A stretch of 64,000 bases of DNA, from the NCBI GenBank assembly GCA_014239155.1, contig JAAZZQ010000063.1, positions 28,977 to 92,976 on the forward strand. The letters are read 5' to 3'. Numbering within the stretch: the stretch's first letter is position 1; every line of letters begins with the position of its first letter. The notes under the pieces were generated by a model. It worked only from the letters and a program-made list of their open reading frames with translations, had not been told where the DNA came from and did no database searches. This document shows, piece after piece, positions 44,499 to 53,805 of the stretch. Origin of the DNA: Lachnospiraceae bacterium. GTDB lineage: Bacteria; Bacillota; Clostridia; Lachnospirales; Lachnospiraceae. A program made the translations under genes and the position numbers.

Positions 44499-44699
44499 TT
44501 TATGTGCTGCTACTCAAAACATGGACAAATACATCCATATATTTAACGGATCTCACGAAGTTCGTTTTACTATATCTTTGTGTATGCTTTCGTTATTTAT
44601 CAACTACTCACAAGTTCGATGGGATATCGGATACATTGTACACTCTACAGTTGTAAATTCTCAATTAGCCATTAGTACATAACTTATAAATGCTTTTTT
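44499..44699 (-). other. Region 3' of the tnpB relic (possible right end / omega-RNA remnant)
   Basis: About 200 nt downstream (leftward) of the tnpB stop, up to the next gene. In live elements this region encodes the omega-RNA 3' scaffold and right-end hairpin. I see no clear end hairpin here, so the element boundary is not fixed. Confidence 0.3.
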
Positions 44700-45750
44700 C
44701 TATGCTGTTTTATAAGTTGAAACATCTTTTAGATTAAGACTTACATTGAAATCCCTGTCACCATGATATCCACATTCACAAATATATTCCCTGTCACTTA
44801 ATTTTAAATCTTTTTTATTCTTCCACAATCATGACATGTTTTACTTGACTGAAACGTTTAAATCCTCAATCGTAATATAAGACAACTTGGTTTTTACTGT
44901 CTTGCTTACATCGTTATTGATATAATCATTTTTGATACTCTCTAATCTTTGATGAAGTTTCTGTACCTTTAAACCCTGTTTTTGGATATTTTGTCGAGTA
45001 GCTTCTCCTTTCTTTGTTTTATGTTTCTTTAAGTCTTCGTATTTCCTCGAAAGACAACGCTGTTCTCGTTTTAATTTTTCTTCTAATTTCTTTACTATTG
45101 AAGCTTTGTTGATGTTTTTATAAATTTCTCCATTACTCAATACAGCAAAATCTTTAATACCTAAATCAATCTCTATTTCAAAACATTTAATTCTTTTTTG
45201 TTTTTTCCAGTTCATCTACGAAAATCGATATATAATCTCTCACTGCTTTATAAGAAACACAGCCACTTTTAATAATGATTCTGGATTTTGTAGTTGGAAT
45301 ATAAGCGTTTCCTTTATTCTTGCCCAGCCAAGAGTAGGTATTTTTATCCTGTATCTTTCACATTGAATGATAGATTTTGCATCTGTTTTAACAAAATACA
45401 TTTTTACATCAGAGTTGTTTTTCTTTTTAAACTTAGGAAATTCAGACTGATGTTTGAAAAATCTTTTAAATGCTTTTTTAGCGTTTATGATGTTTTGTTT
45501 GATGGATTTACTGGAAATTTCTTTTATCCAACAATATTCTGGATTGTTTGGAATAAATTTATTATTAAGCCACTTTGAAAAATCCATTCTTGATACAAAT
45601 TTCTTTTTCATATACTTCTTTATTATGTGCCAGATAAAAGTTATAGATAAACCTGTATATATTAATTGTTCTGTGAATGATTTGTTGCTGTTGAGGAGTT
45701 GGATTGATTTTTTCTCTTCCTTTTTATTGTTTCTGTATACAGTTTAACAT
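44700..45750 (-). pseudogene. tnpB: Decayed IS605-family tnpB (RNA-guided nuclease) gene
   Basis: Reading leftward, pieces of one TnpB lie in different frames. ATG at 45750; NPTPQQQQIIHRTINIYRF and IYNFYLAHNKEVYEKE; a shift to KKKFVSRMDFSKWLN and a run to 45240; a shift to EIDLGIKDFAVLSNGEIY (RuvC-I, with its Asp) ending EDLNVSVK near 44841; then TCHDCGRIK and, after another shift, CECGYHGDRDFNVSLN (zinc ribbon and RuvC-III Asp), stop at 44700. About 45 codons between RuvC-II and the zinc ribbon are missing. At least three frameshifts plus a deletion mean it is dead. No tnpA seen. Confidence 0.85.
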
Positions 45751-45900
45751 ATCTTAGAAAGCAGTGCTACCATTTAGCAATTTTTTTTAGAAAAATAAAG
45801 TAAAAATCAAAAAAAAGATATGTAATTGTCAAAAATTATGGTAAAATTAAGTATAACTTAGGGAAGGATGATGCAAAATTTTAAATAGGAGGCAGGGATT

Positions 45901-46812
45901 ATGAGTAAGTTCATGGTAGCAGGGTTTGTGCAGATGGAAACAATTGTAAAAGTTGAGGCGTTGCCAGTACCTTATAAGCAGTTTGAGAGTATACCAGACT
46001 TGGTAAATACTGGTATGGGAGGAGCAGGATTTAACGAGGCGATGGCACTTCGATGGCTTGGAAATGAAGTTGATTTTATGAGCATGGTGGCAAGGTCAAT
46101 GTCAAAAAGCCAGATTGATGCTTTTCTCAAGACAAATGATGTGAATATGAGTACGGATTATGTGTTGCCGATGTTAGACGGTATGCCTACATCAGTGGTG
46201 CTTTACTGTAAGGGGAAAAAGCAGACTTTTGAGGATGTGAAGGACAGTCGGCATGTGGATTATGATTTTGATTTGCTTGAACGCCAGATACAGGATAAGG
46301 ATATGGTACTCATCTCAAACTGTAATTTCTGTCGGCCGATTATTGGGCTTGCAGAAAAGTATCACAAACCGTTGGCTTTGAATGTGCGCAGTATGAGGGC
46401 CGAAAAGATTGCAAACAAGGAGGATTTTCTGTCTGCGGCGGATATTCTCTATATCAGTGACGATGATCTAGAATGCGATCACTATGACTGTGTTCAGGAA
46501 TGTAAAGAAAAGTATGATCCAGAGATTATCATTATGGGAATTGGGGATCGTGGCGTGATTCTTTACACAAAGGAAGATAATAGTTTTCTGGAGTACAAAC
46601 CTGTAAAAACCAATGAGATTGTAAATACTGTCGGTGCTGGAAACGCGTTGTTTTCCTCATTTTTGCACTATTATACAAAGACAAAAGACGCCAAAGATGC
46701 GATTAAAAACGCACTGTTGTTTGCATCTTATAAGATTGGTTTTGTGGGGACATCTAACGGATTTATGACGGAAGAGCAGATTGAGCAGTGGAAAAAATTG
46801 ATTTGGATGTAG
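45901..46812 (+). CDS. PfkB-fold carbohydrate-kinase-like protein lacking the catalytic Asp
   Basis: 303 aa. Fold evidence: N-terminal VAGFVQMETIVKV, NTGMGGAGFNEAMALRWLG (the substrate-side G-G-x-x-N signature) and a C-terminal NTVGAGNALFSSFLHYY in place of DTxGAGD. Asn242 and Asn248 replace the Asp residues; Asp248-equivalent is the catalytic base in ribokinase-family enzymes. The GAG anion hole and ATP site appear otherwise intact, and the gene is full length without frameshift. It may bind sugar/nucleoside or nucleotide as a sensor rather than phosphorylate. RBS TAGGAGG. Monocistronic, with a terminator directly downstream. Confidence 0.85.
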   Translation: MSKFMVAGFVQMETIVKVEALPVPYKQFESIPDLVNTGMGGAGFNEAMALRWLGNEVDFMSMVARSMSKSQIDAFLKTNDVNMSTDYVLPMLDGMPTSVVLYCKGKKQTFEDVKDSRHVDYDFDLLERQIQDKDMVLISNCNFCRPIIGLAEKYHKPLALNVRSMRAEKIANKEDFLSAADILYISDDDLECDHYDCVQECKEKYDPEIIIMGIGDRGVILYTKEDNSFLEYKPVKTNEIVNTVGAGNALFSSFLHYYTKTKDAKDAIKNALLFASYKIGFVGTSNGFMTEEQIEQWKKLIWM

Positions 46813-46817
46813 AAAGT

Positions 46818-46846
46818 GAGTAGGAAAGATTTTATCTTTCCTACTC
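46818..46846. terminator. Bidirectional terminator overlapping a stop codon
   Basis: GAGTAGGAAAGAT-TTT-ATCTTTCCTACTC, a 13-bp perfect stem, between the PfkB-like gene (+) and the leftward gene, whose TAG stop (46841-46843) lies in the right arm. Confidence 0.85.
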
Positions 46847-47554
46847 ATTTGACTCTATATAGAGATATCTTAAAAAGGCAATGGCATTGTCGAGGTTGTT
46901 GGAATTGATAACAAAGCTTAGGATTGGTTCTTTATTGACATAATAGTAATACTGATTTAACTTTGGTGCATCTGTCACATAAATTCCCGCAGGAATCCAT
47001 TCCTCCATCTCACCAGATTTAGTATAGTATAGTTTGTCTTCAAACAGGGTAAGCAGGTCAGCTGGAAGGATTTCTGTGATATTATGAACACATTCTCCTT
47101 TCGCAAAATAATCGATTGTGTCAGTGTCGCCTACAATCACATCCAATCCACCAGCCGCTAGAACAGCCATTGATTTTTGAAGTGCCATATAGGTTTCTTG
47201 GGCAGCGACATCTGGGGCGTAGTTCATAGTCGCATCAATGTAGGCACTGTATTTTTTCGTATCAATATTTTGGTATGCGACAAAACCGTCAATTAGTTCT
47301 GTGCTGGCGGAGTCTCCCGTATCATTGAAAAAATATGCGGCAAATGCTGTACCGCTGGGGGCTGTGAACATAGAATACGCAAGATGTCCTACAAAGAAGA
47401 TAATAATCACAGCAATAATGGTGGTTTTTAAATAATATTCTTTAAAGTATGCGAGTTTGTCCTTAAAGGGTGCATCTTTTAGTTTTGCATTTTGCTCTCG
47501 AATTTCATCGTGCATTGATTTGTTCTGATCACGATTTTGATTGTAAACTTCCAT
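46841..47554 (-). CDS. Hypothetical single-span membrane protein
   Basis: 237 aa. Cytoplasmic N-terminus (~1-45, charged: NQNRDQNKSMHDEIREQN), one TM (about 46-68, TTIIAVIIIFFVGHLAYS), then an extracytoplasmic domain (GTAFAAYFFNDTG to YLYIESNE) with GGLDVIVGDTDTIDYFAKG, reminiscent of a periplasmic-binding-like fold. ATG 47554 has GGAGGTACC upstream; a longer in-frame start at 47611 would include the promoter. Two copies of a 26-bp sequence containing TATAAT lie upstream. Family not recognised. Confidence 0.65.
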   Translation of the reverse strand: MEVYNQNRDQNKSMHDEIREQNAKLKDAPFKDKLAYFKEYYLKTTIIAVIIIFFVGHLAYSMFTAPSGTAFAAYFFNDTGDSASTELIDGFVAYQNIDTKKYSAYIDATMNYAPDVAAQETYMALQKSMAVLAAGGLDVIVGDTDTIDYFAKGECVHNITEILPADLLTLFEDKLYYTKSGEMEEWIPAGIYVTDAPKLNQYYYYVNKEPILSFVINSNNLDNAIAFLRYLYIESNE

Positions 47555-47876
47555 AATGGTACCTCCATAGTTTCTAAGAAAATTAGTATTATACGATATG
47601 TGCCACACCAAACATTTCCGAAATTTCCACCATTTGTTCCTAAGAAAATTAGTATTATACGATATCTAGATCAGTTCAGACCACATGAGCATTTAAAATT
47701 GTAGGGGGCAAAAGTTATAAAAAATATGATATATGTAAATACTGGCAGATGTCAATCAAGATACTATAAATTTTTTCTAAACCTTGCATATTACATTGAA
47801 TTGTTCTATGATATAAGGTATCATTAAAAAATATACACTAGGTATTAACTATCAAAATTAAGGAAGGTATTACATT
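47555..47876. other. Divergent intergenic region
   Basis: 322 nt between two divergent membrane-protein genes. Contains the duplicated 26-bp promoter-like repeat (47574-47665); the right half (47670-47876) is AT-rich with no recognisable feature beyond the GGAAGG RBS of the next gene. Confidence 0.4.
47574..47665 (-). repeat. Direct repeat carrying duplicated -10 box
   Basis: A 26-bp sequence occurs at 47574-47599 and again, identical, at 47640-47665 (66-bp period). On the minus strand each contains TCGTATAATACT, an ideal -10 hexamer, upstream of the gene at 46841-47554. Probable tandem promoters produced by a local duplication. Confidence 0.6.
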
Positions 47877-48377
47877 ATGAACGAAAGCTACAAGGAACTA
47901 TTAGTGAAGAAGGAAAAAGGAGCGAAGGAGGTACTAATTAGAATAGTATGTGTGATTCCGACCATTTTGGCCGGGCTTTTCATGCTCCTTACCGTAAATA
48001 TTATTTTTTTTATTGCTGTAATTGCGCTTGGGGTATTTGACTATTTCATATTCCAGTGGACTGATATTGAGTTTGAGTATTTGTATTTGGACAAGGAAAT
48101 CTCAGTGGATAAAATTATGGCAAAGACAAGGCGTAAGAAATTGCTGACAATTGATGTGAACAAGATTGAGATTATGGCACCAGAGAAGTCCCATCAACTG
48201 GATTCTTATAGAAATCGTCAGACAAAGGTCACAGATTTAAGCGCGGGGCATGATCTGCCAGATCAGAAGTTATATTGGGTATTTTATGAGGGAAATCAGA
48301 AATTCTTGATGAATCTGACAGAGGATTTTGCTAAGACAATTAAAGGGATTGCACCAAGAAAGGTTTTTATGGATTAA
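47877..48377 (+). CDS. DUF6106-like membrane protein
   Basis: 166 aa. Two adjacent TMs (about 22-58: IRIVCVIPTILAGLFMLL and IIFFIAVIALGVFDYFIF), then a cytoplasmic part starting QWTDIEFEYLYLDKEISVDKIMAK, a PH-like beta domain often seen after a short TM hairpin. Recalled as DUF6106, a Lachnospiraceae family of unknown function; name not verified. ATG with AAGGAAGG upstream. A consensus promoter for guaB follows its stop codon. Confidence 0.6.
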   Translation: MNESYKELLVKKEKGAKEVLIRIVCVIPTILAGLFMLLTVNIIFFIAVIALGVFDYFIFQWTDIEFEYLYLDKEISVDKIMAKTRRKKLLTIDVNKIEIMAPEKSHQLDSYRNRQTKVTDLSAGHDLPDQKLYWVFYEGNQKFLMNLTEDFAKTIKGIAPRKVFMD

Positions 48378-48380
48378 TGC

Positions 48381-48409
48381 TTGACAATGTGCGTCTGCTT
48401 TAGTATAAT
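48381..48409 (+). promoter_or_regulatory. Consensus sigma-A promoter of guaB
   Basis: TTGACA (48381-48386), 17-nt spacer, TATAAT (48404-48409): both hexamers perfect. Predicted start near 48416 gives a leader of about 77 nt with a GTGTG...CACAT stem. No purine-riboswitch core was recognised. Confidence 0.85.
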
Positions 48410-48426
48410 TGTAAAAATATTTTTAG

Positions 48427-49947
<1,521 letters not shown>

Positions 49948-49952
49948 TTTCG

Positions 49953-50086
49953 GTAATAGTTCAGCCATGCACAATTGATTCTATAGGGCGGACGCCCATC
50001 ATGAAATAAGTTGCCGGTAAAGACTTAATATCACTGGTGAAAATGTGCATTTTAGCAACTTATGAATAGCATAGCTGAACTGTAAC
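49953..50086. repeat. Short element bounded by GTAACAGTTCAGC-like inverted repeats
   Basis: Ends GTAATAGTTCAGCCATGC (49953-49970) and GCATAGCTGAACTGTAAC (50069-50086) are inverted repeats (15 of 18). Inside are GGGC-GGAC-GCCC and ATAAGTTGC/GCAACTTAT stems. The same ends bound 58451-58587 with a different interior. MITE-like or REP-like. Confidence 0.55.
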
Positions 50087-50099
50087 TAATTTCGCAAGG

Positions 50100-50130
50100 A
50101 ACGCTGTCACAGGGATGACAGCGTTTTCTT
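50100..50130 (+). terminator. Terminator after guaB
   Basis: AACGCTGTCA-CAGGGA-TGACAGCGTT followed by TTCTT; 10-bp perfect stem. Confidence 0.8.
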
Positions 50131-50177
50131 ATGTATAGAGGGAGTATAAGTTACACCAGAAAGGGTTTTATCTCAAA

Positions 50178-50642
50178 ATGGTTTACGAAAAATATCGACT
50201 TTTTAATGATGGGGTTGAAATTATGATTCCATCATACATACAACAGGCAGAATCTTTTCTTCCATCGAGAAATAGTTGGCTGTCAAAGGATAAGAGAACA
50301 GTCATTAACATCGCACAGGGAGGGGAGGATTTGACAAATGAAAATTTGGATGGCAGACTCAATGAATATTATAAGCGGTTTTGCAAGGAGGTCAATCAGT
50401 TTGTGTGCAAACAGATTTCTAAGCGGACGATCAACAGAAAGATATTTGGAGAATTGCAGTATTTGTCGCATGTAACAGGATATTGTTTCTATAATATTTT
50501 TTTGCTCGGTAGTTATAAAAGGCAGGAATTGATTGTTACGATTCAGTGTATGGAGAGCAAAAGAAAAGAATATATGCATATTTTTGAGTATATTATGGAT
50601 TCGATTCGGATATTAAAAAAACACGAAGAAGATATGATTTGA
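50178..50642 (+). CDS. Hypothetical protein
   Basis: 154 aa, soluble, basic and Tyr/Lys-rich, starting MVYEKYRLFNDGVEIMIPSYIQQAE. The order of a short strand motif, WLSKDKRTVINIAQGG, then IFGELQYLSHVTGYCFYNIFLL and a C-terminal helix FEYIMDSIRIL recalls DUF1795-type (PsbP-like) small domains of type VII/secretion-associated proteins, but I cannot assign it. RBS not obvious. It ends 20 nt before porC; relation to PFOR unknown. Confidence 0.6.
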   Translation: MVYEKYRLFNDGVEIMIPSYIQQAESFLPSRNSWLSKDKRTVINIAQGGEDLTNENLDGRLNEYYKRFCKEVNQFVCKQISKRTINRKIFGELQYLSHVTGYCFYNIFLLGSYKRQELIVTIQCMESKRKEYMHIFEYIMDSIRILKKHEEDMI

Positions 50643-50662
50643 AGAAAGGAAAGGGGAATAAA

Positions 50663-51250
50663 ATGAAAGACACAATAGAGATTAGATGGCATGGACGCGG
50701 AGGGCAGGGTGCCAAGACAGCTGCACTTTTGTTGGCGGATGTGGCATTTAAGACAGGAAAGTATGTGCAGGGATTTCCAGAATATGGTCCGGAGCGAATG
50801 GGAGCACCAATAACAGCGTACAATCGCATTAGCAACAAGGCAATTACAGTACATTCCAATATCTATGAGCCGGACTATGTTGTGGTGGTAGATGAGAGTT
50901 TGTTGGATAGTATTGATGTGACAAAGGGGTTAAATCCTGAAGGGGCAGTTATTATCAACTCTATGCGCAGCAAAGAAGAGATTGAGAAACATCTACATGG
51001 ATATACAGGTGCAGTGTACACTGTAAATGCGAAGGAAATTTCCATAAAAGCACTTGGAAAAAATTATCCAAATTCGCCGATGCTGGCAGCAACAGTGGCA
51101 GTTTCCAAAGTGATGGAACGCGAGGAGTTTCTTACCGAGATGAAGGCGTCGTTTCAACATAAATTTGCCAAAAAGCCAGAGGTGATTGATGGTAATATGA
51201 TGGCACTTGAACTTGCGTTTGAGCAGGCAAATCAAAACAGAGCGCAGTGA
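50663..51250 (+). CDS. porC: Pyruvate:ferredoxin oxidoreductase, gamma subunit
   Basis: 195 aa. IRWHGRGGQGAKTAALLLADVA and GFPEYGPERMGAPITAYNRIS are the hallmark of the gamma (catalytic) subunit of 2-oxoacid:ferredoxin oxidoreductases. ATG 50663 has AAAGGGG 7 nt upstream; an in-frame TTG at 50639 is less likely. First gene of a gamma-delta-alpha-beta operon that makes acetyl-CoA, CO2 and reduced ferredoxin from pyruvate. Other 2-oxoacids are possible, but subunit order and sequence fit Por. Confidence 0.93.
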   Translation: MKDTIEIRWHGRGGQGAKTAALLLADVAFKTGKYVQGFPEYGPERMGAPITAYNRISNKAITVHSNIYEPDYVVVVDESLLDSIDVTKGLNPEGAVIINSMRSKEEIEKHLHGYTGAVYTVNAKEISIKALGKNYPNSPMLAATVAVSKVMEREEFLTEMKASFQHKFAKKPEVIDGNMMALELAFEQANQNRAQ

Positions 51251-51284
51251 AAGGGGTTTCTGTAAAGGAATAGGAGAAAAAGAT

Positions 51285-51593
51285 ATGGCAAGGGAAAAAA
51301 TACAGGATAGAATTAATGAACAAAGTCCGTGGCAGCAGATTACAGAGGGAAATAAGATTTTTGAGGCTGCTACTTCAAGGGACTTCTACACAGGAGAGTG
51401 GAGGACAGCGACGCCTGTCTGGGAGTCCGAGAAGTGTAAACAGTGTCTATTGTGCACACCAGTATGTCCAGATTCATCAATTCCAGTCAAAGCTGGTAAG
51501 CGTGCGCAATTTGACTATGACCATTGCAAGGGATGCGGCATCTGTGCAAAGGTATGTCCATTTGGTGCAATCAGTATGAAGGAGGGAAAATAA
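51285..51593 (+). CDS. porD: Pyruvate:ferredoxin oxidoreductase, delta (ferredoxin) subunit
   Basis: 102 aa with two 4Fe-4S motifs: CKQCLLCTPVCP and CKGCGICAKVCP, the second followed by FGAISM. N-terminal SPWQQITEGNKIFEAATSRDFYTGEWR is typical of PorD. ATG 51285 is chosen because TAGGAG lies 9 nt upstream; the longer reading frame begins inside porC. It ends directly before porA. Confidence 0.94.
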   Translation: MAREKIQDRINEQSPWQQITEGNKIFEAATSRDFYTGEWRTATPVWESEKCKQCLLCTPVCPDSSIPVKAGKRAQFDYDHCKGCGICAKVCPFGAISMKEGK

Positions 51594-52793
51594 ATGGCAA
51601 TCAGAGAACGATTATCAGGTAATGAGGCGGTGGCATATGCCATCAAACAAATCAATCCAGATGTAATGCCTGCCTTCCCAATCACACCGTCAACAGAAAT
51701 TCCGCAGTATGTGGCAAATTATATCGCAAATGGTGAGATTGATACAGAGTTTATCCATGTTGAAAGTGAGCATAGCGCTATGAGTGCTACAATTGGCGCG
51801 TCGGCGGCAGGAGCAAGAGCAATCACTGCAACCTCTTCTTGCGGTATGGCGTTAATGTGGGAAGAACTTTATGTAGCGGCATCAAATAGGCTTCCGATTG
51901 TGCTCGCGCTAGTTAACAGAGCATTGTCGGGACCAATTAATATTAATGCAGATCACTCGGACAGTATGGGAGCAAGAGATACTGGTTGGATACAGATTTA
52001 TGCAGAGTCAAATCAGGAGGTTTACGATAATTTTATACAGGCGTTTCCAATTGCAGAGGATAAGCGGGTTCATCTGCCAGTTATGGTATGTCAGGATGGG
52101 TTCATTACAAGTCATGGTGTAGAAAACATCTTGTTGGCAGAGGATATAGAAGTACAGAAATTTGTTGGAGGGTACGAACCAGAACATTATCTTTTGAACG
52201 CATCGGAAAAAATGGCGATTGGTCCTTATGCAGTTTCCAATTATTATATGGAGACAAAGCGTGCACAGCGACAAGCAATGGTAAATGCACGGGAGGTTAT
52301 TTTGGAGGTTGCAGCTAGATTTGAGAAGATGACGGGGCGCAAATATAGTTTTTTTGAGGAGTATCAGATGGAGGATGCCGAGTATGCAGTTGTGATTATT
52401 GGCTCTGCTGCGGGAACCTGTAAGGCGGCAATTGATGAGATTAGGAGCACAACAGGCAAAAAGGTTGGTTTGATAAAGATTCGGGTGTTTCGACCATTTC
52501 CAGAAGAGGAGATTGCAAAGGCACTCTCTAAGGTAAAGGCAGTGGCAATTATGGACCGGAGTGAAATGTTTGCGGCGACAAGTGGACCGCTCGGCGCAGA
52601 AGTGCGCGCGGCGTTGTATCAAGCGCGAATGGCTCCGGAAGTAGTAAATTATTTCTACGGCCTTGGTGGCAGAGATATCACAGTTTCTGATTTTAAAACA
52701 GTCTATAGAAATCTGGAAACCATTGCCAAGACACATATAGTGACAGATATGTATGAATACATAGGCCTGCGCAGAGAGCAAAAGGAGGTCTAG
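51594..52793 (+). CDS. porA: Pyruvate:ferredoxin oxidoreductase, alpha subunit
   Basis: 399 aa. N-terminal GNEAVAYAIKQINPDVMPAFPITPSTEIPQY, ESEHSAMSATIGASAAGARAITATSSCGMALM and the C-terminal VAIMDRSEMFAATSGPLGAEVR (transketolase C-like domain) match PorA. It contributes the substrate and TPP-phosphate environment. RBS AGGAGGG. The start is next to the porD stop codon and the stop is 6 nt before porB, so the operon is tightly coupled. Confidence 0.96.
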   Translation: MAIRERLSGNEAVAYAIKQINPDVMPAFPITPSTEIPQYVANYIANGEIDTEFIHVESEHSAMSATIGASAAGARAITATSSCGMALMWEELYVAASNRLPIVLALVNRALSGPININADHSDSMGARDTGWIQIYAESNQEVYDNFIQAFPIAEDKRVHLPVMVCQDGFITSHGVENILLAEDIEVQKFVGGYEPEHYLLNASEKMAIGPYAVSNYYMETKRAQRQAMVNAREVILEVAARFEKMTGRKYSFFEEYQMEDAEYAVVIIGSAAGTCKAAIDEIRSTTGKKVGLIKIRVFRPFPEEEIAKALSKVKAVAIMDRSEMFAATSGPLGAEVRAALYQARMAPEVVNYFYGLGGRDITVSDFKTVYRNLETIAKTHIVTDMYEYIGLRREQKEV

Positions 52794-52799
52794 GAGAGC

Positions 52800-53738
52800 A
52801 TGGAGAAGACAACATACAATTTTAAAGAAGTTATGAGCAAACCAGAACGTCTTGCCCCCGGGCATCGAATGTGTGCTGGTTGCGGTGGTACAATTGCAGT
52901 GCGCACAGTGCTGCGGGCACTTGAGGAGGGGGATAGGGCAGTAATTGGAAATGCGACAGGATGTCTTGAGGTGTCTTCCTTTATGTATCCGTACACTGCT
53001 TATGAGGACAGTTATATACACAATGCGTTTGAGAATGCGGGGGCGACACTTTCGGGAGTGGAGACTGCGTATCATGTGTTGAAGAAAAAGGGAAAGATTC
53101 AGGAAAACTTTAAATTTATTACATTTGGTGGCGACGGCGGTACATATGATATTGGGTTTCAGTCTTTGTCTGGTGCTATGGAGCGCGGACATGATATGGT
53201 TTATGTATGCTATGACAATGGTGCCTATATGAATACAGGAACACAGCGGTCCTCTGCGACACCACAGTATGCGGATACGACCACAACGCCTGCAGGAAAA
53301 GTATCAGCAGGAAAGGTACAAGTTAGAAAAGATCTTGCGGCAATTATGGCAGAACACCATATTCCTTATGTGGGGCAAAGTACATTCACATCAAATTTTA
53401 AGGATTTGTATACAAAAGCCCAGAAGGCAATCTACACACCAGGAGCGGCGTTCTTAAATGTTATGTCGCCTTGCCCAAGAGGCTGGGGGTATGAATCTAG
53501 TGAGATGATGCGTATTTGCCAGTTGGCAATAGATACTTGTTATTGGCCCATGTTTGAAGTGATAGAGGGAAGATGGATTTTAAATTATGAGCCAAAAAAC
53601 AAGTTGCCTATTGAGGAGTTTTTAAGACCACAAAGACGATTTAAACATTTGTTCAAAAAAGAAAATGAGATACTTATTGGTCAATTTCAGGAAGAAATTG
53701 ACCGGAGATGGGAAGAGCTTAGGAACAAATGCAATTAG
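52800..53738 (+). CDS. porB: Pyruvate:ferredoxin oxidoreductase, beta (TPP-binding) subunit
   Basis: 312 aa. APGHRMCAGCGGTIAVRTVLRAL and NATGCLEVSS supply Cys ligands of the proximal 4Fe-4S cluster. FGGDGGTYDIGFQSLSGAMERGHDMVYVCYDNGAYMNTGTQRS is the TPP/Mg site (GDGG...N). Ends with the usual FKHLFKKE and RRWEEL tail. RBS AGGAG 4 nt upstream. Last gene of the por operon, followed by a strong bidirectional terminator. Confidence 0.96.
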   Translation: MEKTTYNFKEVMSKPERLAPGHRMCAGCGGTIAVRTVLRALEEGDRAVIGNATGCLEVSSFMYPYTAYEDSYIHNAFENAGATLSGVETAYHVLKKKGKIQENFKFITFGGDGGTYDIGFQSLSGAMERGHDMVYVCYDNGAYMNTGTQRSSATPQYADTTTTPAGKVSAGKVQVRKDLAAIMAEHHIPYVGQSTFTSNFKDLYTKAQKAIYTPGAAFLNVMSPCPRGWGYESSEMMRICQLAIDTCYWPMFEVIEGRWILNYEPKNKLPIEEFLRPQRRFKHLFKKENEILIGQFQEEIDRRWEELRNKCN

Positions 53739-53746
53739 TATAAAGA

Positions 53747-53793
53747 AATCAAAAAGAAAGAATACTCAAAACGGTATTCTTTCTTTTTGATTT
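53747..53793. terminator. Bidirectional terminator, porB / hypothetical
   Basis: A long AT-rich stem: AATCAAAAAGAAAGAATAC pairs with GTATTCTTTCTTTTTGATT (about 19 bp) around an 8-nt loop. A- and T-runs on the flanks suit both convergent genes. Confidence 0.85.
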
Positions 53794-53805
53794 AGAAATT
53801 GTTTC

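Noticed and set aside
44450..44656. Plus-strand small frame beside the tnpB relic
   Set aside because: No RBS and no recognisable protein features; lies partly antisense to the DUF6062-like gene.
47574..47665. CRISPR-like direct repeats
   Set aside because: Only two copies, one spacer, no cas genes; contains a -10 box, so interpreted as a promoter duplication.
52008..53192. 394-codon open frame on the minus strand across porA/porB
   Set aside because: Cys/His-rich translation with no RBS, fully antisense to two conserved Por genes; a shadow frame.
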